Made by a program: the position numbers and the translations under genes
Notes under the pieces: model-generated
The model's input: the letters and a program-made list of their open reading frames with translations, nothing else
Databases searched by the model: none
Told to the model about the DNA's origin: nothing
Part shown: piece by piece, positions 1-8,382 of the stretch
How positions within the stretch are numbered: position 1 is the stretch's first letter
Layout: each line of letters opens with the position of its first letter
Origin: JBOHTO01 sp050733695
GTDB lineage: Bacteria > Gemmatimonadota > Gemmatimonadetes > Gemmatimonadales > Gemmatimonadaceae
Reading direction: 5' to 3'
Assembly (NCBI GenBank): GCA_050733695.1
Contig: JBOHTO010000081.1
Location: 1-51,619 of the forward strand
DNA: 51,619 nt

Positions 1-469
1 CTCCCACCCAGGCGACATGGCCATCAGGCCGGATCAACACGGCAGTAGGAGCGGTGACCGCGCCAAGTGCCGGAAGTTCCCACACGCCGTCGTATTTGGC
101 GTCGATCGGTTGAACCCGATCCGCCCACGCAGCGATGTCGAAGCCGCCTGGCTCACCGAGGTTGAGCAGCACCGGCCGGGCATCGTGGAGCAGGCTGAAT
201 AGCCGCAGCGGGCCGTTGCCGGTGACCAGGTCGAGATCGGGCATGCGGCGCCCGAGCAGCGGATGTCCCTCGCCAAGGTCGTAATGGATGCCCAGGCCCG
301 ACATCTCCGCGGCCAATCGTCTGTGCGGCTCGTCCATGCTGAGCAACGCGGACATGGTGTCGCTCAACGCCTTCGTGCGATCGTCGGGGCGGCGAAGCGC
401 GACCTGCGCGCCCCGATGCTGATCGCAGAAGTGCTCGCATGTGAGACGTGCTGAGCCGGTCTGGCGCAT
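1..469 (-). pseudogene. FAD-dependent aromatic monooxygenase, C-terminal remnant (runs off the window)
   Basis: Reading the minus strand from ATG at 469 to the window edge gives about 156 residues with no stop. They contain AQVALRRPDDRTKAL, GLGIHYDLGEGHPLLGRR and, at the edge, LIRPDGHVAWVG. This is the C-terminal, thioredoxin-like part of the class A flavoprotein hydroxylases (PgaE/MhpA/Rdc type). The whole FAD- and substrate-binding N-terminal part (about 350 residues, with the Rossmann glycine motif) is missing, and an in-frame TGA lies about 40 bases upstream of the ATG. The few residues before AQVALRR do not resemble the family. I read this as a 5'-truncated gene remnant. The true end lies outside the window, so a short expressed protein cannot be excluded. 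Confidence 0.7.
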
Positions 470-562
470 CACGGAGCAGAGGCGTCCCCGTGACGAGCTC
501 GGCTGGTCACATCACGAGACACTGCTGCACGTATCCGTGAGCTGAGCCATTGCTGCTAACGC

Positions 563-633
563 CACCGCCCCCGTCGCACCGCCCCCGTCGCACCGCCCCC
601 ATCGCACCGCCCCAGTCGCCACCGCCCCGCCGC
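563..633. repeat. 14-bp GC-rich tandem repeat
   Basis: Four consecutive units of the form CACCGCCCCCGTCG (563-576, 577-590, 591-604, 605-618) are followed by a degenerate fifth. Units 3 and 4 differ by one or two bases. The array lies just downstream of the stop codon of the serine hydrolase that ends at 641, between it and the monooxygenase remnant. Nothing else is recognisable in 470-640. Confidence 0.85.
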
Positions 634-640
634 ACCGGAC

Positions 641-1765
641 CTAGCGCGGCGAGCCAGCCACAGGCGCAGCCGACAGCGCTTCTTCCGTGATGCGCCGCGC
701 CAGCGCTCCGGTCGCAAAGCTTTGCAGGTTGGACAGTACCACGACCATCAAACGCTCCTCCGGGATCCGCAGGATGAAGCTGGAGAACCCGTTGATACCG
801 CCGCCGTGCGCCAGCGATGGCAGGCCGTCGAACTCCGTCACGCCCCAGCCGAAGCCGTATGGACGCGTGCTGCCATCATTCAGCCGAACGGGCGAGTACA
901 TGCGCTCGTATAGCGCGGGCGATATGAGGTGCTTGCCCTGCAGGGCTTCGTGCCAGCGAGCCAGGTCGTTGACACTGGAGTACAGCCCGCCGGCCGCGAG
1001 TGGCTGGGTCATGCTCAGGTAAGCCGCGTTCCGCAGCGTTCCGTCCGGCGCGGTGGCGTATCCCGCAGCGCGGTTGCGGATGATCTCGTCCGTGATGTCG
1101 TACCCGGTCGACGTCATGCCCAGGGGTGTGAAGATTCGCTGGTCCAGGAAGACGGGGTAGCTCAGGCCCGATACTTTCTCGATGATCGCGCCCAGCAGGA
1201 CGTAACCGGAGTTGCTGTAGCGCCAGTCCTCGCCCGGCTGGAAGTCCGCCGGTTCGTCGCGGAACATGTCGATGACCTCATCCGGAGTCATGTCCTCGCG
1301 CCATCGCGGCGGCCAGGTTGGCATGGACGTGTAGCTGTGGATGCCAGACGTGTGGGTCAGAAGGTGCTCGATTGTCGCGTCGCGACCCGGAGCAGGAAAC
1401 CCGGGGAAGAACTCCGCCACCCGGTCATCCAGCGCGAGCACGCCCTCGTTCACCAGCATGAGGACGGCCATCGACGTGAACTGCTTCGTGATGGAACCGA
1501 GGCGGAACCGGGTGTTCGGCGTGATTCCGACCGCGAGCTCGACGCTGGCCAGACCGTAGCCACCGCGGTGCATGATCAGGCTGTCCCGCGCCACGAGCAC
1601 AGAGACGCCCGCACCACCGCTCCCGGCGATGGCCACACGAGCAATCGAGTCGACACCCGGGAGATGCTGTGCACGCACGCTTGCCGGCATCGTAAGGGCG
1701 AGCGCCAGGCCAAGCGCGTACGCTACGGCTCTACGATTCCCGTGCGTTCGAGCGGCTGCAGCCAT
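641..1765 (-). CDS. Secreted serine hydrolase, class C beta-lactamase / D-peptidase fold
   Basis: A 374-residue protein of the beta-lactamase class C/CubicO family (Pfam Beta-lactamase), whose members include D,D-carboxypeptidases, D-aminopeptidases and esterases. A Sec signal peptide covers residues 1-32 and ends ASVRA-Q. The catalytic set is complete: SITK (Ser91, Lys94), YSN (Tyr183) and HGG (His320). ATG at 1765 was chosen because GAGAGGAG lies about seven bases upstream and the signal peptide then starts correctly; the frame stays open further upstream without a signal-like start. The gene is divergent from the amino-acid ester hydrolase at 1986, with a 220-base gap carrying a TTGTGTACAA palindrome. 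There is no C-terminal lipocalin-like domain, unlike the other four serine hydrolases here. The substrate cannot be read from sequence; a periplasmic D-peptide or ester role is inferred from context. Confidence 0.9.
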   Translation of the reverse strand: MAAAARTHGNRRAVAYALGLALALTMPASVRAQHLPGVDSIARVAIAGSGGAGVSVLVARDSLIMHRGGYGLASVELAVGITPNTRFRLGSITKQFTSMAVLMLVNEGVLALDDRVAEFFPGFPAPGRDATIEHLLTHTSGIHSYTSMPTWPPRWREDMTPDEVIDMFRDEPADFQPGEDWRYSNSGYVLLGAIIEKVSGLSYPVFLDQRIFTPLGMTSTGYDITDEIIRNRAAGYATAPDGTLRNAAYLSMTQPLAAGGLYSSVNDLARWHEALQGKHLISPALYERMYSPVRLNDGSTRPYGFGWGVTEFDGLPSLAHGGGINGFSSFILRIPEERLMVVVLSNLQSFATGALARRITEEALSAAPVAGSPR

Positions 1766-1898
1766 GGTCTCACTCCTCTCCACTGTCCTGTTCACGCTCG
1801 ATTCATTCCCGCCCGCGCCGCGCCCAGACAACGATGCGTCCGGACGCATACCGAAACTATCCGGCAGCTTCCTTCCGCGGCAAGCCCGTGGCCGGCGA

Positions 1899-1908
1899 TT
1901 GTGTACAA
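1899..1908. promoter_or_regulatory. Palindrome TTGTGTACAA, candidate GntR operator (site a)
   Basis: A perfect 10-bp inverted repeat in the divergent gap between the serine hydrolase (1765) and the ester hydrolase (1986). It resembles the TTTGTATACA sites at 5352, 13323 and 33221 and the half-palindromic operators typical of FCD-type GntR regulators. A TTACCTTC sequence about 25 bases further on could be a -10 region. Binding is inferred. Confidence 0.45.
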
Positions 1909-1985
1909 CTCTGGATACGCCACGCGCCAGCCCTTACCTTCCTGTGAAGCCTCGTCAACATGCCAGCACCCGCTCGGAGATCACG

Positions 1986-3911
1986 ATGATCGCACGCCAC
2001 CCCACCGCCGGCGCACGACGCTGCGCCACCGCGCTCTGCGCCTTGCTCGTCCTCCTGGCAAGCACGGCAGCGCGCCGGTCGCATGCGCAGGAGGCCGGCT
2101 TCGACGTCAAGCAGCAGTACGTGAAGCGGGACTACATGATCCCGATGCGCGACGGTGTCGATCTCTTCACCATCGTCTACACGCCGCGCGATACGACGCT
2201 GAGCTACCCCATCATCCTCTTCCGCACACCGTACTCCATCCGGCCATACGAACCGGACGCATATCGCGAGGTACTCGGCCCGTCAGCGGAGTTCGACCGC
2301 GATGGCTACATCTTCGTCTTCCAGGATGTGCGCGGGAAGTTCCGCTCCGAGGGTGAGTTCGAGGTGATGCGTCCGTTCATACCGGTCAAACGCGATTCCA
2401 GCGATGTGGACGAGAGCAGTGACACGTACGACACGATCGACTGGCTGCTGCAGAACATCCCGCGCCACAACGGCCGGGTGGGAATGTGGGGCATATCCTA
2501 CCCCGGCTGGCAGACCGTGATGGGGATGCTGAACCCGCACCCTGCCCTCAGGGCCGCGTCCCCGCAGGCATCGCCCTCGGACATGTTCATCGGCGACGAT
2601 TTCCATCACAACGGCGCCTTCCGCCTCATGTACGCGTTCAGTTGGCTGGCCGGGAACGCACGCAGCCGGACGGGACAGTCCACCGCGCGCGGGGCGGCGT
2701 TCGATTACGGCACACCCGATGGATATCGCTTCTTCATGGATGCCGGCGCGCCAGCGCGCATCGATTCGCTCTATTTCCACGGCCAGGTGCCGGCGTGGAA
2801 CGACTTCATGCAGCACCCGAACTACGACGACTACTGGAAGGATCAGAACGCCCTCGAGGACCTCGGCACCGTTCCGGCCGACCTCCCGATTCTGAACGTG
2901 GCAGGCTGGTTCGACGCCGAGGATTTCTACGGGCCAATGAGCATCTACTACACGCTCGAGAAGCTGCACCCGGAGAATCGGAGTATCCTTGCCGTCGGTC
3001 CCTGGCTGCACGGCGGCTGGAACAGTATGACCGGCGATCGACTCGGCAACATCGACTTCGGCTCGGAGACGAGTCGCTACTTCCAGACCGAGATCCAGTT
3101 CCCCTTCTTCCAGTGTCATCTCAAGGATCGCTGCGGTGAACCGCTCGCCGAAGCCACGGTGTTCGAGACGGGAGAGAATGCGTGGCGGTTGTACGAGACG
3201 TGGCCGCCGCAATCCACGCGGGCACGCCGGCTCTACCTTCGCGCGGACGGCGGGCTGTCCTTCGATCCTCCGCGCGAGGCCGGCCATGACGAGTACGTGC
3301 ACGATCCGGCGAATCCGGTTCCCTTCAGCGCCCAGACCCGCACAACGCAGGGTCACCTCTGGATGATCGAGGACCAGCGCTTCGCCGCAACACGACCGGA
3401 CGTGCTGGTCTACGAGAGCGCCCCGCTGACGGAGGACGTGACCATTGCAGGCCCGATCATCGCAAATCTCTATGCGTCAACGAGCGGCACGGACGCTGAC
3501 TGGATCGTGAAGCTGATCGACGTGCTGCCCGGCGACGCGCCGGACAACGATCCGAACCCGGCGGGAATCCGCATGGGCCACTTCCAGATGCTGCTCGCTG
3601 GCGAGGTGATGCGCTCGAAGTACCGCGAAAGCTACGAGACGCCCACGCCAATGGTCCCCGGCGAGATCACACACATCGAGTTCGACCTGCGCGACAGGTT
3701 CCACACGTTCAGGAAAGGGCACCGGATCATGGTGCAGGTGCAGAGTAGCTGGTTTCCCGTGATCGATCGCAATCCGGGCGTGTTCACGGACATCTATCAC
3801 GCACAGGCATCGGATTACGGGCCCACGACGCAGCGTGTATACCGGTCGCCGCAGTCGGCATCGCACATTCTTGTGCACGTTCTCGCTGATCCCGAGGCGG
3901 CGACGCCGTAG
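1986..3911 (+). CDS. CocE/NonD-family hydrolase, alpha-amino-acid ester hydrolase type
   Basis: A 641-residue secreted alpha/beta hydrolase of the X-Pro dipeptidyl-peptidase (S15)/CocE superfamily: signal peptide to about residue 35, catalytic alpha/beta fold about 45-370, C-terminal jelly-roll (PepX_C) about 390-640. The nucleophile is Ser171 in GISYPG, the acid Asp310 and the base His342 in GPWLHGGW. Beyond the triad it has the carboxylate cluster that defines alpha-amino-acid ester hydrolases: Asp205 (34 residues after Ser171, the same spacing as in the Xanthomonas and Acetobacter enzymes) and Glu312/Asp313 in FDAEDFYG. Those enzymes act on esters and amides with a free alpha-amino group, often the D form, including beta-lactams. 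Length also fits (637-667). ATG at 1986 is preceded by GGAG and gives a proper signal peptide; the open frame upstream is spurious. It converges with the M20 gene 51 bases away. The natural substrate is unknown. Confidence 0.88.
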   Translation: MIARHPTAGARRCATALCALLVLLASTAARRSHAQEAGFDVKQQYVKRDYMIPMRDGVDLFTIVYTPRDTTLSYPIILFRTPYSIRPYEPDAYREVLGPSAEFDRDGYIFVFQDVRGKFRSEGEFEVMRPFIPVKRDSSDVDESSDTYDTIDWLLQNIPRHNGRVGMWGISYPGWQTVMGMLNPHPALRAASPQASPSDMFIGDDFHHNGAFRLMYAFSWLAGNARSRTGQSTARGAAFDYGTPDGYRFFMDAGAPARIDSLYFHGQVPAWNDFMQHPNYDDYWKDQNALEDLGTVPADLPILNVAGWFDAEDFYGPMSIYYTLEKLHPENRSILAVGPWLHGGWNSMTGDRLGNIDFGSETSRYFQTEIQFPFFQCHLKDRCGEPLAEATVFETGENAWRLYETWPPQSTRARRLYLRADGGLSFDPPREAGHDEYVHDPANPVPFSAQTRTTQGHLWMIEDQRFAATRPDVLVYESAPLTEDVTIAGPIIANLYASTSGTDADWIVKLIDVLPGDAPDNDPNPAGIRMGHFQMLLAGEVMRSKYRESYETPTPMVPGEITHIEFDLRDRFHTFRKGHRIMVQVQSSWFPVIDRNPGVFTDIYHAQASDYGPTTQRVYRSPQSASHILVHVLADPEAATP

Positions 3912-3962
3912 GAGCGAGTGAGTGGGGATCGCCGCCGCGCGCCGGCCTGCCGCTGCGGGTTC

Positions 3963-5213
3963 CTACCGTGCCAGCGACTCCGACGCCACGCGCGCCGCCT
4001 CCGCGAGAACCGCTGCTCCCACCAAAACGCTCTCCTCCGCGGCGTGAAACCGTGGCGAATGAGCCGGGATCTGCTCGCCGCCTGGCTCTCTCGCGCCCAC
4101 ACGCAGAAAGCAACCGGGGATTCGCTCCAGATAGAACGCAAAATCCTCACCGCCCATGTTCGTCGTACCCAGCGGTACCACTGTACCGCTGCCGAGTACG
4201 CGCTCCGCGGCGAGTCGTGCCCACGCGGCCGGTTCCCGGGCGTTGACCACGGGAGGCGTGCCGCGAGTGATAGTCACACGCGCCTCGAGACCGTACACCG
4301 GCGCGAGCGAAGCGGTGATGCGCTGCAGTTCTGCAATGATCAGGTCGCGGGCCGCCGGCGTGGTGGCGCGTATCGTACCCGTGAGCGTCGCCTGTTCGGG
4401 GATGACGTTGGCGACCGTGCCGGCATGGAGGGTGCCGACCGTGACCACGCCGGGGAGTGCAGGGTCGAGTCGCCGGGATACGATCGTCTGCAGCGCGCCG
4501 ACTAGCGCGGCGGCGCCCACCACGGGATCGGCCGACTCGTGCGGCCGTGCACCGTGGGCGCCCGCACCCGTGAGCTCGATCTCGAAACTGTCCGTTGACG
4601 CTGCGAGCGGTCCGGCCTGGGCCACCACGTGCCCGAGCTCGAAGCGCCGGTCCACGTGCGCGCCGAATATCGCCCGGACGCCGTCCAGCACTCCACTCTC
4701 GAGAATTGCCTGTGCGCCCTCTCCCAGCTCCTCGGCTGGCTGCAGCACGATGAGCACGTCGCCGATCGCGGGCCGTTCCCGCAGAAGAAGTGCGGCGCCC
4801 ACTGCCCACGTCGCGTGCACGTCGTGCCCGCACGCGTGCATGATGCCGGAGTTGGTCGAGGCGTACGGCAGACCGGTGGCTTCAGTGATTGGAAGGGCGT
4901 CGATGTCCCCGCGCACGGCTACCGCAGCCGCCGAAGGATCGGTGCCGGTACCCGGTACGCGCGCTACCACGCCGGTTCCGGCGACGCGGCGGACGTCCGT
5001 CAATCCGATCGCGGCGAGTTCGGCCTGCAGCCGGCTAGCCGTGGCTTCCTCCTTCCAGGAGAGTTCCGGCTGGCGATGGAGATCACGCCGAAGGGCGATG
5101 AGCCGATCGACGGCCTCCGGTCCAAAGCCTCGGCGCAACCGCTCGACTCCGCGCTCCCATCCGTCGCTGGCCGATCCCGGCTCGGGAGTAGCGCCTCTTC
5201 GATCATCTGCCAT
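3963..5213 (-). CDS. M20 family amidohydrolase (N-acyl-L-amino-acid hydrolase type)
   Basis: A cytoplasmic metallohydrolase of about 416 residues, of the M20D group (hippurate hydrolase, IAA-amino-acid hydrolase, N-acyl-L-amino-acid amidohydrolase). Metal and catalytic residues are visible: GDIDALPI, HACGHDVH, the EE pair in PAEELGEG, GAHVD, and the C-terminal NMGGEDFAFYLE. No signal peptide is present. These enzymes cleave N-acyl-L-amino acids. In the Geobacillus D-to-L pathway an M20 enzyme removes the succinyl group after racemisation, which would fit the racemase and GNAT encoded at 20347-23938. That link is inference. The start is uncertain: ATG 5213 (no clear Shine-Dalgarno) is preferred over ATG 5261, which adds 16 basic residues. 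It is divergent from the GntR gene. Part of this gene (5042-5101) recurs, scrambled, at 26761-26819. Confidence 0.9.
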   Translation of the reverse strand: MADDRRGATPEPGSASDGWERGVERLRRGFGPEAVDRLIALRRDLHRQPELSWKEEATASRLQAELAAIGLTDVRRVAGTGVVARVPGTGTDPSAAAVAVRGDIDALPITEATGLPYASTNSGIMHACGHDVHATWAVGAALLLRERPAIGDVLIVLQPAEELGEGAQAILESGVLDGVRAIFGAHVDRRFELGHVVAQAGPLAASTDSFEIELTGAGAHGARPHESADPVVGAAALVGALQTIVSRRLDPALPGVVTVGTLHAGTVANVIPEQATLTGTIRATTPAARDLIIAELQRITASLAPVYGLEARVTITRGTPPVVNAREPAAWARLAAERVLGSGTVVPLGTTNMGGEDFAFYLERIPGCFLRVGAREPGGEQIPAHSPRFHAAEESVLVGAAVLAEAARVASESLAR

Positions 5214-5305
5214 GTGTCGTGCCGTCCGGGTAGGGGGGGATCGCCGCCCGCGCCGGAACAATGTCGAGGACGGGTGGAGGTCGTTCGTTGCGCCTTGTAG
5301 GTTGG

Positions 5306-5318
5306 GCAGGCTGCCTGC
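5306..5318. promoter_or_regulatory. Short inverted repeat GCAGG-CTG-CCTGC
   Basis: A 5-bp perfect inverted repeat with a 3-base centre in the gap between the M20 gene and the GntR gene, about 40 bases from the GTATAC site. It could be a second operator. It is short enough to be chance in GC-rich DNA. Confidence 0.25.
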
Positions 5319-5351
5319 ATATTACGCTGGCATTCAATACAGTTCCAGAAA

Positions 5352-5361
5352 TCGTATACAA
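5352..5361. promoter_or_regulatory. GTATAC-type operator candidate at the GntR promoter (site b)
   Basis: TCGTATACAA on the plus strand (TTGTATACGA on the minus strand) lies about 90 bases upstream of the GntR start and about 140 bases upstream of the M20 start. On the minus strand it is followed after about 13 bases by TATTGAATGC, echoing the two-part arrangement at 13323 and 33221. This fits autoregulation, a common trait of GntR regulators. Confidence 0.5.
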
Positions 5362-5452
5362 AGCTGTCCTTTGGGCTCTCTGCCCGGAGTCATGCCGATC
5401 CGGCCCTCTCTGCAGACGGCCCGATGCCCGATTCAACCCTGTCCTCGATACG

Positions 5453-6211
5453 ATGACGTCATCCAGACCCGTTCGTGCCCGTCGCCCTCGCACGCGCCGC
5501 GCGCCACCGCCGGCGTCGCAGTCGCTGCCCGACAGCCGTCCGACGCAGGTGTACGAGCAGCTTCGTACACTCATCGTGGGTGGACAGATAGCTCCCGGCA
5601 CGCGGCTCGTCGAGGTCGACATCGCGGCGCGACTGGACGTCAGTCGAACCCCTGTGCGGGCCGCTCTCCAGCGGCTGCAGCAGGAAGGATACGTGCTGCT
5701 CTCGCCGGGCCTGCAACAGGCGCGCCCCGTCGTTGCCCCGCTCACCAAGGAAGATGCGCGTGAGCTGTTCCATGTCGTGGGCGAACTCGAGGCCCTGGCC
5801 GCGGAAAGGGCTGCACGGTTGACGGCAGCGGTGCGCCGTGCGCTGGTCGCTGATCTGCGCGCTCTGAATCAGCAGCTCGGCGAAGAAGGGGAGAAGACCC
5901 GCCCCGACCACGCGCTCCTCCAGGATCTCGATGAACGATTCCACGAGCGCTACGTCGCCGTCGGCGCCGGCCCACGCCTTTCCGGTTTGCATGCGGCCGT
6001 CAAGCCGCAGGCACAACGCTACGAGCGACTCTACATAAGCATGCTGGGCAGCCAGATAGGCACCTCGGTCAGAGAACACAATACGATCGTTCGCGCGATT
6101 CGCGCCGGAGAACCCGAGGCGGCACATCAGGCGGTCCGCACGAACTGGCGCAACGCCGCCGAACGTCTTGCAACGGCAATCGCACGCGCGGGTGAACGCG
6201 GTGCATGGTAG
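5453..6211 (+). CDS. GntR family transcriptional regulator, FCD (FadR) subfamily
   Basis: A 252-residue DNA-binding regulator. A basic tail (1-28) is followed by a GntR winged helix-turn-helix at about 30-97, with the signature LDVSRTPVRAALQRLQQEG, and an all-helical FCD ligand domain at about 100-245. The usual FCD metal-binding positions appear present (Asp160, His164, His209, His225). FCD regulators usually sense small carboxylates, amino acids or acyl-amino acids, are often autoregulated, and bind short palindromes built around GTxxAC. ATG 5453 was chosen because the helix-turn-helix follows at normal distance; the frame stays open upstream without a Shine-Dalgarno or homology. It is the only transcription factor seen in the hydrolase block, and the next serine hydrolase starts 57 bases downstream. 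Its target is inferred to be the TTTGTATACA-like sites nearby. Confidence 0.9.
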   Translation: MTSSRPVRARRPRTRRAPPPASQSLPDSRPTQVYEQLRTLIVGGQIAPGTRLVEVDIAARLDVSRTPVRAALQRLQQEGYVLLSPGLQQARPVVAPLTKEDARELFHVVGELEALAAERAARLTAAVRRALVADLRALNQQLGEEGEKTRPDHALLQDLDERFHERYVAVGAGPRLSGLHAAVKPQAQRYERLYISMLGSQIGTSVREHNTIVRAIRAGEPEAAHQAVRTNWRNAAERLATAIARAGERGAW

Positions 6212-6268
6212 ACATGCAGCCGCGCACCCGGCAGACATGGAATCGTCTCCCATTCATGAGGAGGTAAG

Positions 6269-8128
6269 GTGAGGCAGACAATCGCGTACGCCGTTGCAGG
6301 ACTGGTTCTCGCTCCCGTGTGGACTCCCGGGGCCCGCGCCCAGGAAACGGCGACACCGCCCGCGGAACCCGTTTCGTCGGCCGCCGTTCTGCGCGATTTC
6401 AGCGCATACGTGCGCGATGCAATGAAGGCGTGGAAGGTTCCCGGCATCGCGATCGCCGTCGTACGCAACGACACCGTCGTCCTCGCAGAGGGGTACGGCG
6501 TCCGCACGATCGGCGAACGCGATCAGGTCGACGAGCAGACACTGTTCGCAATAGGATCGGCATCCAAGGCCTTCACCGCGGCCGCGGTCGGAATGCTCGT
6601 CGACGATGGGGAGCTGCGCTGGGAGGATCCCGCCACGAAATACCTGCCGGGATTCCAGTTGTACGATCCTTACGTGACGCGCGAGATCACCGTGCGCGAC
6701 CTTCTGACCCACAGGAGCGGTCTGGAGCGCGGCGACCTCATGTGGTATGGAACGTCCTACGATCGCGAAGAGATAATCCGCAGGGTGCGCTACCTCGAGC
6801 CGTCATGGAGCCTTCGTTCGACGTTCGGCTACCAGAACATCATGTACGTCGCTGCCGGCGAGGTCGCCAGCCATGTCACCGGCAAGCGATGGGACGACGT
6901 CATCCGCGATCGCATATTCGCGCCACTGGGCATGACGTCGTCACTGACGAGCATCGTTCCACTCGAGGGGCTTCCCAATGTCGCCACGCCACACGCCGAG
7001 ATCGACGACAAGGTGCATGCGATCCCGTACCGCAACATCGACAACGTGGGGGCCGCAGGTTCGATCAATTCGCACGTTGTCGACATGTCGAAGTGGCTGC
7101 GCCTGCAACTGGGCAACGGCAAGTTCGACGGCGAACAGCTCATCAGCACGGGAACCGCCGCCGAGCTGCATACTCCACAGACAATCATCCGCCGCGAAGG
7201 CCTGTGGGGACTGGTGCACCCCGAGTCACACTTTCTCAGCTACGGACTCGGCTGGTTCCTGGCTGATTACAAGGGACGAAAGCTGGTGCATCACGGCGGC
7301 AACATCGACGGCATGAGCGCCCTGGTCGCCATGCTGCCCGAGGAGAAGACGGGGCTGGTAATACTCACGAACATGGATGGCAGCCTGCTGACGTACGCGC
7401 TCATGTATCGTCTGTTCGACGGCTATCTCGGCGCGGAGCCCAAGGACTGGAGCGGCGACTTCCTCAAGATAGTGGAGGGCCTGGAAGCCCAGGCTGAGGC
7501 CGCACAGAAGAAGCACGAGGAGCAGCGCGTCAAGGGCACCGAGCCGTCGCTCGCGTTGAGCAAGTACGCTGGCGTCTATGCCGACAGCATGTACGGGAGC
7601 GTGCTGGTGAACGCCGAGGACGATGGTCTGGTGGTGCGCTACGGTTCCGCTCTTGTCGGCGATCTCGAGCACTGGCACTACGACACCTTCCGTGCCGACT
7701 GGCGGGCAGATCGGCTCGGCGAGGCGTTCATCACGTTCGCCATTGGCGTCGACGGCAAGGCGGCGGAAGTGAAGGTCGAGAATCTGGCCGAGTTCGGGCG
7801 CGTGCCCGAGAAACCCGACACGGTCCCGCAGATCGCCATCTCCGAAGCCGACCTGGCGAAGTATGTGGGGACGTTCGAATCCGAGTCTCCGCCGCTGACG
7901 GTCGATGTTCAACTCATGGGCGGCTCGCTCAAGGCGACCATGGAAGGTCAGCCGCTGTACACGCTGATCCCGCTCAGCGCAACGCGCTTCCAGCTCACCG
8001 GTCCGCCCGGGATGCCGGCCGGCTACTATCTGGATTACAAGCTCGCGGGCGACAAGGTCGCGAGTGTGACGCTGGTGCAGCCGGACCCGCAACCGGCATT
8101 GACGTTCGTGCCGAAAGCAGGTCAGTGA
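6269..8128 (+). CDS. Secreted serine hydrolase with two C-terminal beta domains
   Basis: A 619-residue protein: signal peptide 1-24 (ending GARA-Q), beta-lactamase/CubicO domain about 40-390, then a helical linker and two lipocalin-like (DUF3471-type) domains at about 415-510 and 520-619. Catalytic residues are SASK (Ser97, Lys100), YQN (Tyr188) and HHGG (about His342). The start is GTG at 6269, set by a perfect AGGAGG a few bases upstream. Two trailing beta domains are the layout of the Ochrobactrum D-aminopeptidase, so a D-peptide substrate is plausible, but esterases can share this layout. It lies 57 bases after the GntR gene and is probably co-transcribed. It is a close paralog of the serine hydrolase at 8383-9915: both share YVTRE(I/V)TVRDLLTHR and a YQN rather than YSN motif. 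Confidence 0.9.
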   Translation: MRQTIAYAVAGLVLAPVWTPGARAQETATPPAEPVSSAAVLRDFSAYVRDAMKAWKVPGIAIAVVRNDTVVLAEGYGVRTIGERDQVDEQTLFAIGSASKAFTAAAVGMLVDDGELRWEDPATKYLPGFQLYDPYVTREITVRDLLTHRSGLERGDLMWYGTSYDREEIIRRVRYLEPSWSLRSTFGYQNIMYVAAGEVASHVTGKRWDDVIRDRIFAPLGMTSSLTSIVPLEGLPNVATPHAEIDDKVHAIPYRNIDNVGAAGSINSHVVDMSKWLRLQLGNGKFDGEQLISTGTAAELHTPQTIIRREGLWGLVHPESHFLSYGLGWFLADYKGRKLVHHGGNIDGMSALVAMLPEEKTGLVILTNMDGSLLTYALMYRLFDGYLGAEPKDWSGDFLKIVEGLEAQAEAAQKKHEEQRVKGTEPSLALSKYAGVYADSMYGSVLVNAEDDGLVVRYGSALVGDLEHWHYDTFRADWRADRLGEAFITFAIGVDGKAAEVKVENLAEFGRVPEKPDTVPQIAISEADLAKYVGTFESESPPLTVDVQLMGGSLKATMEGQPLYTLIPLSATRFQLTGPPGMPAGYYLDYKLAGDKVASVTLVQPDPQPALTFVPKAGQ

Positions 8129-8149
8129 GCCAGACGAGCGGCGGGATCG

Positions 8150-8345
8150 CTGCCATGTAGCGCACAAGATCGAACGATATCCGCACGCTCCCCTGCTGCC
8201 GCGGACATGGCAGCTCAGGCCCGCAATCACGGCCTACGACGCCGCTTGTGTGGCGCTGGCGGAGGTGCTCGATGCTCCGCTCCTGACGCGTGACGCGCGA
8301 CTCGCGGCAGCGTCCGGCTCCACGGCGAGGATGGAACTCGTCTAG
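8150..8345 (+). pseudogene. VapC-like PIN-domain toxin, C-terminal fragment
   Basis: The plus-strand frame ending with TAG at 8343-8345 reads RYPHAPLLPRTWQLRPAI, then TAYDAACVALAEVLDAPLLT and RDARLAAASG. This is the distinctive end of VapC toxins, with the catalytic YDAAYVALAE and TRDARLA motifs. The N-terminal two thirds, including the first catalytic Asp, are absent, and no start codon or antitoxin precedes it. It sits between two paralogous serine hydrolases, which suggests a decayed insertion. It is too short and truncated to be a working toxin. Confidence 0.75.
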
Positions 8346-8382
8346 ATCCAGGTCTGGAAAGAATTCCGCTCAGGGGCTCGGG

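Noticed and set aside
563..633. Origin-like iterons in the 14-bp repeats
   Set aside because: No DnaA boxes, AT-rich region or replication gene nearby; simple GC-rich expansion is sufficient.
929..2356. 475-codon open frame on the plus strand across the first serine hydrolase and the ester hydrolase start
   Set aside because: Antisense and out-of-frame shadow of two genes with complete catalytic motifs; Arg/Ala/His-rich composition and no recognisable domain.
4156..5763. 535-codon plus-strand frame over the M20 gene
   Set aside because: Ser/Thr/Pro/Arg-rich antisense shadow typical of GC-rich DNA; crosses the GntR start in another frame.
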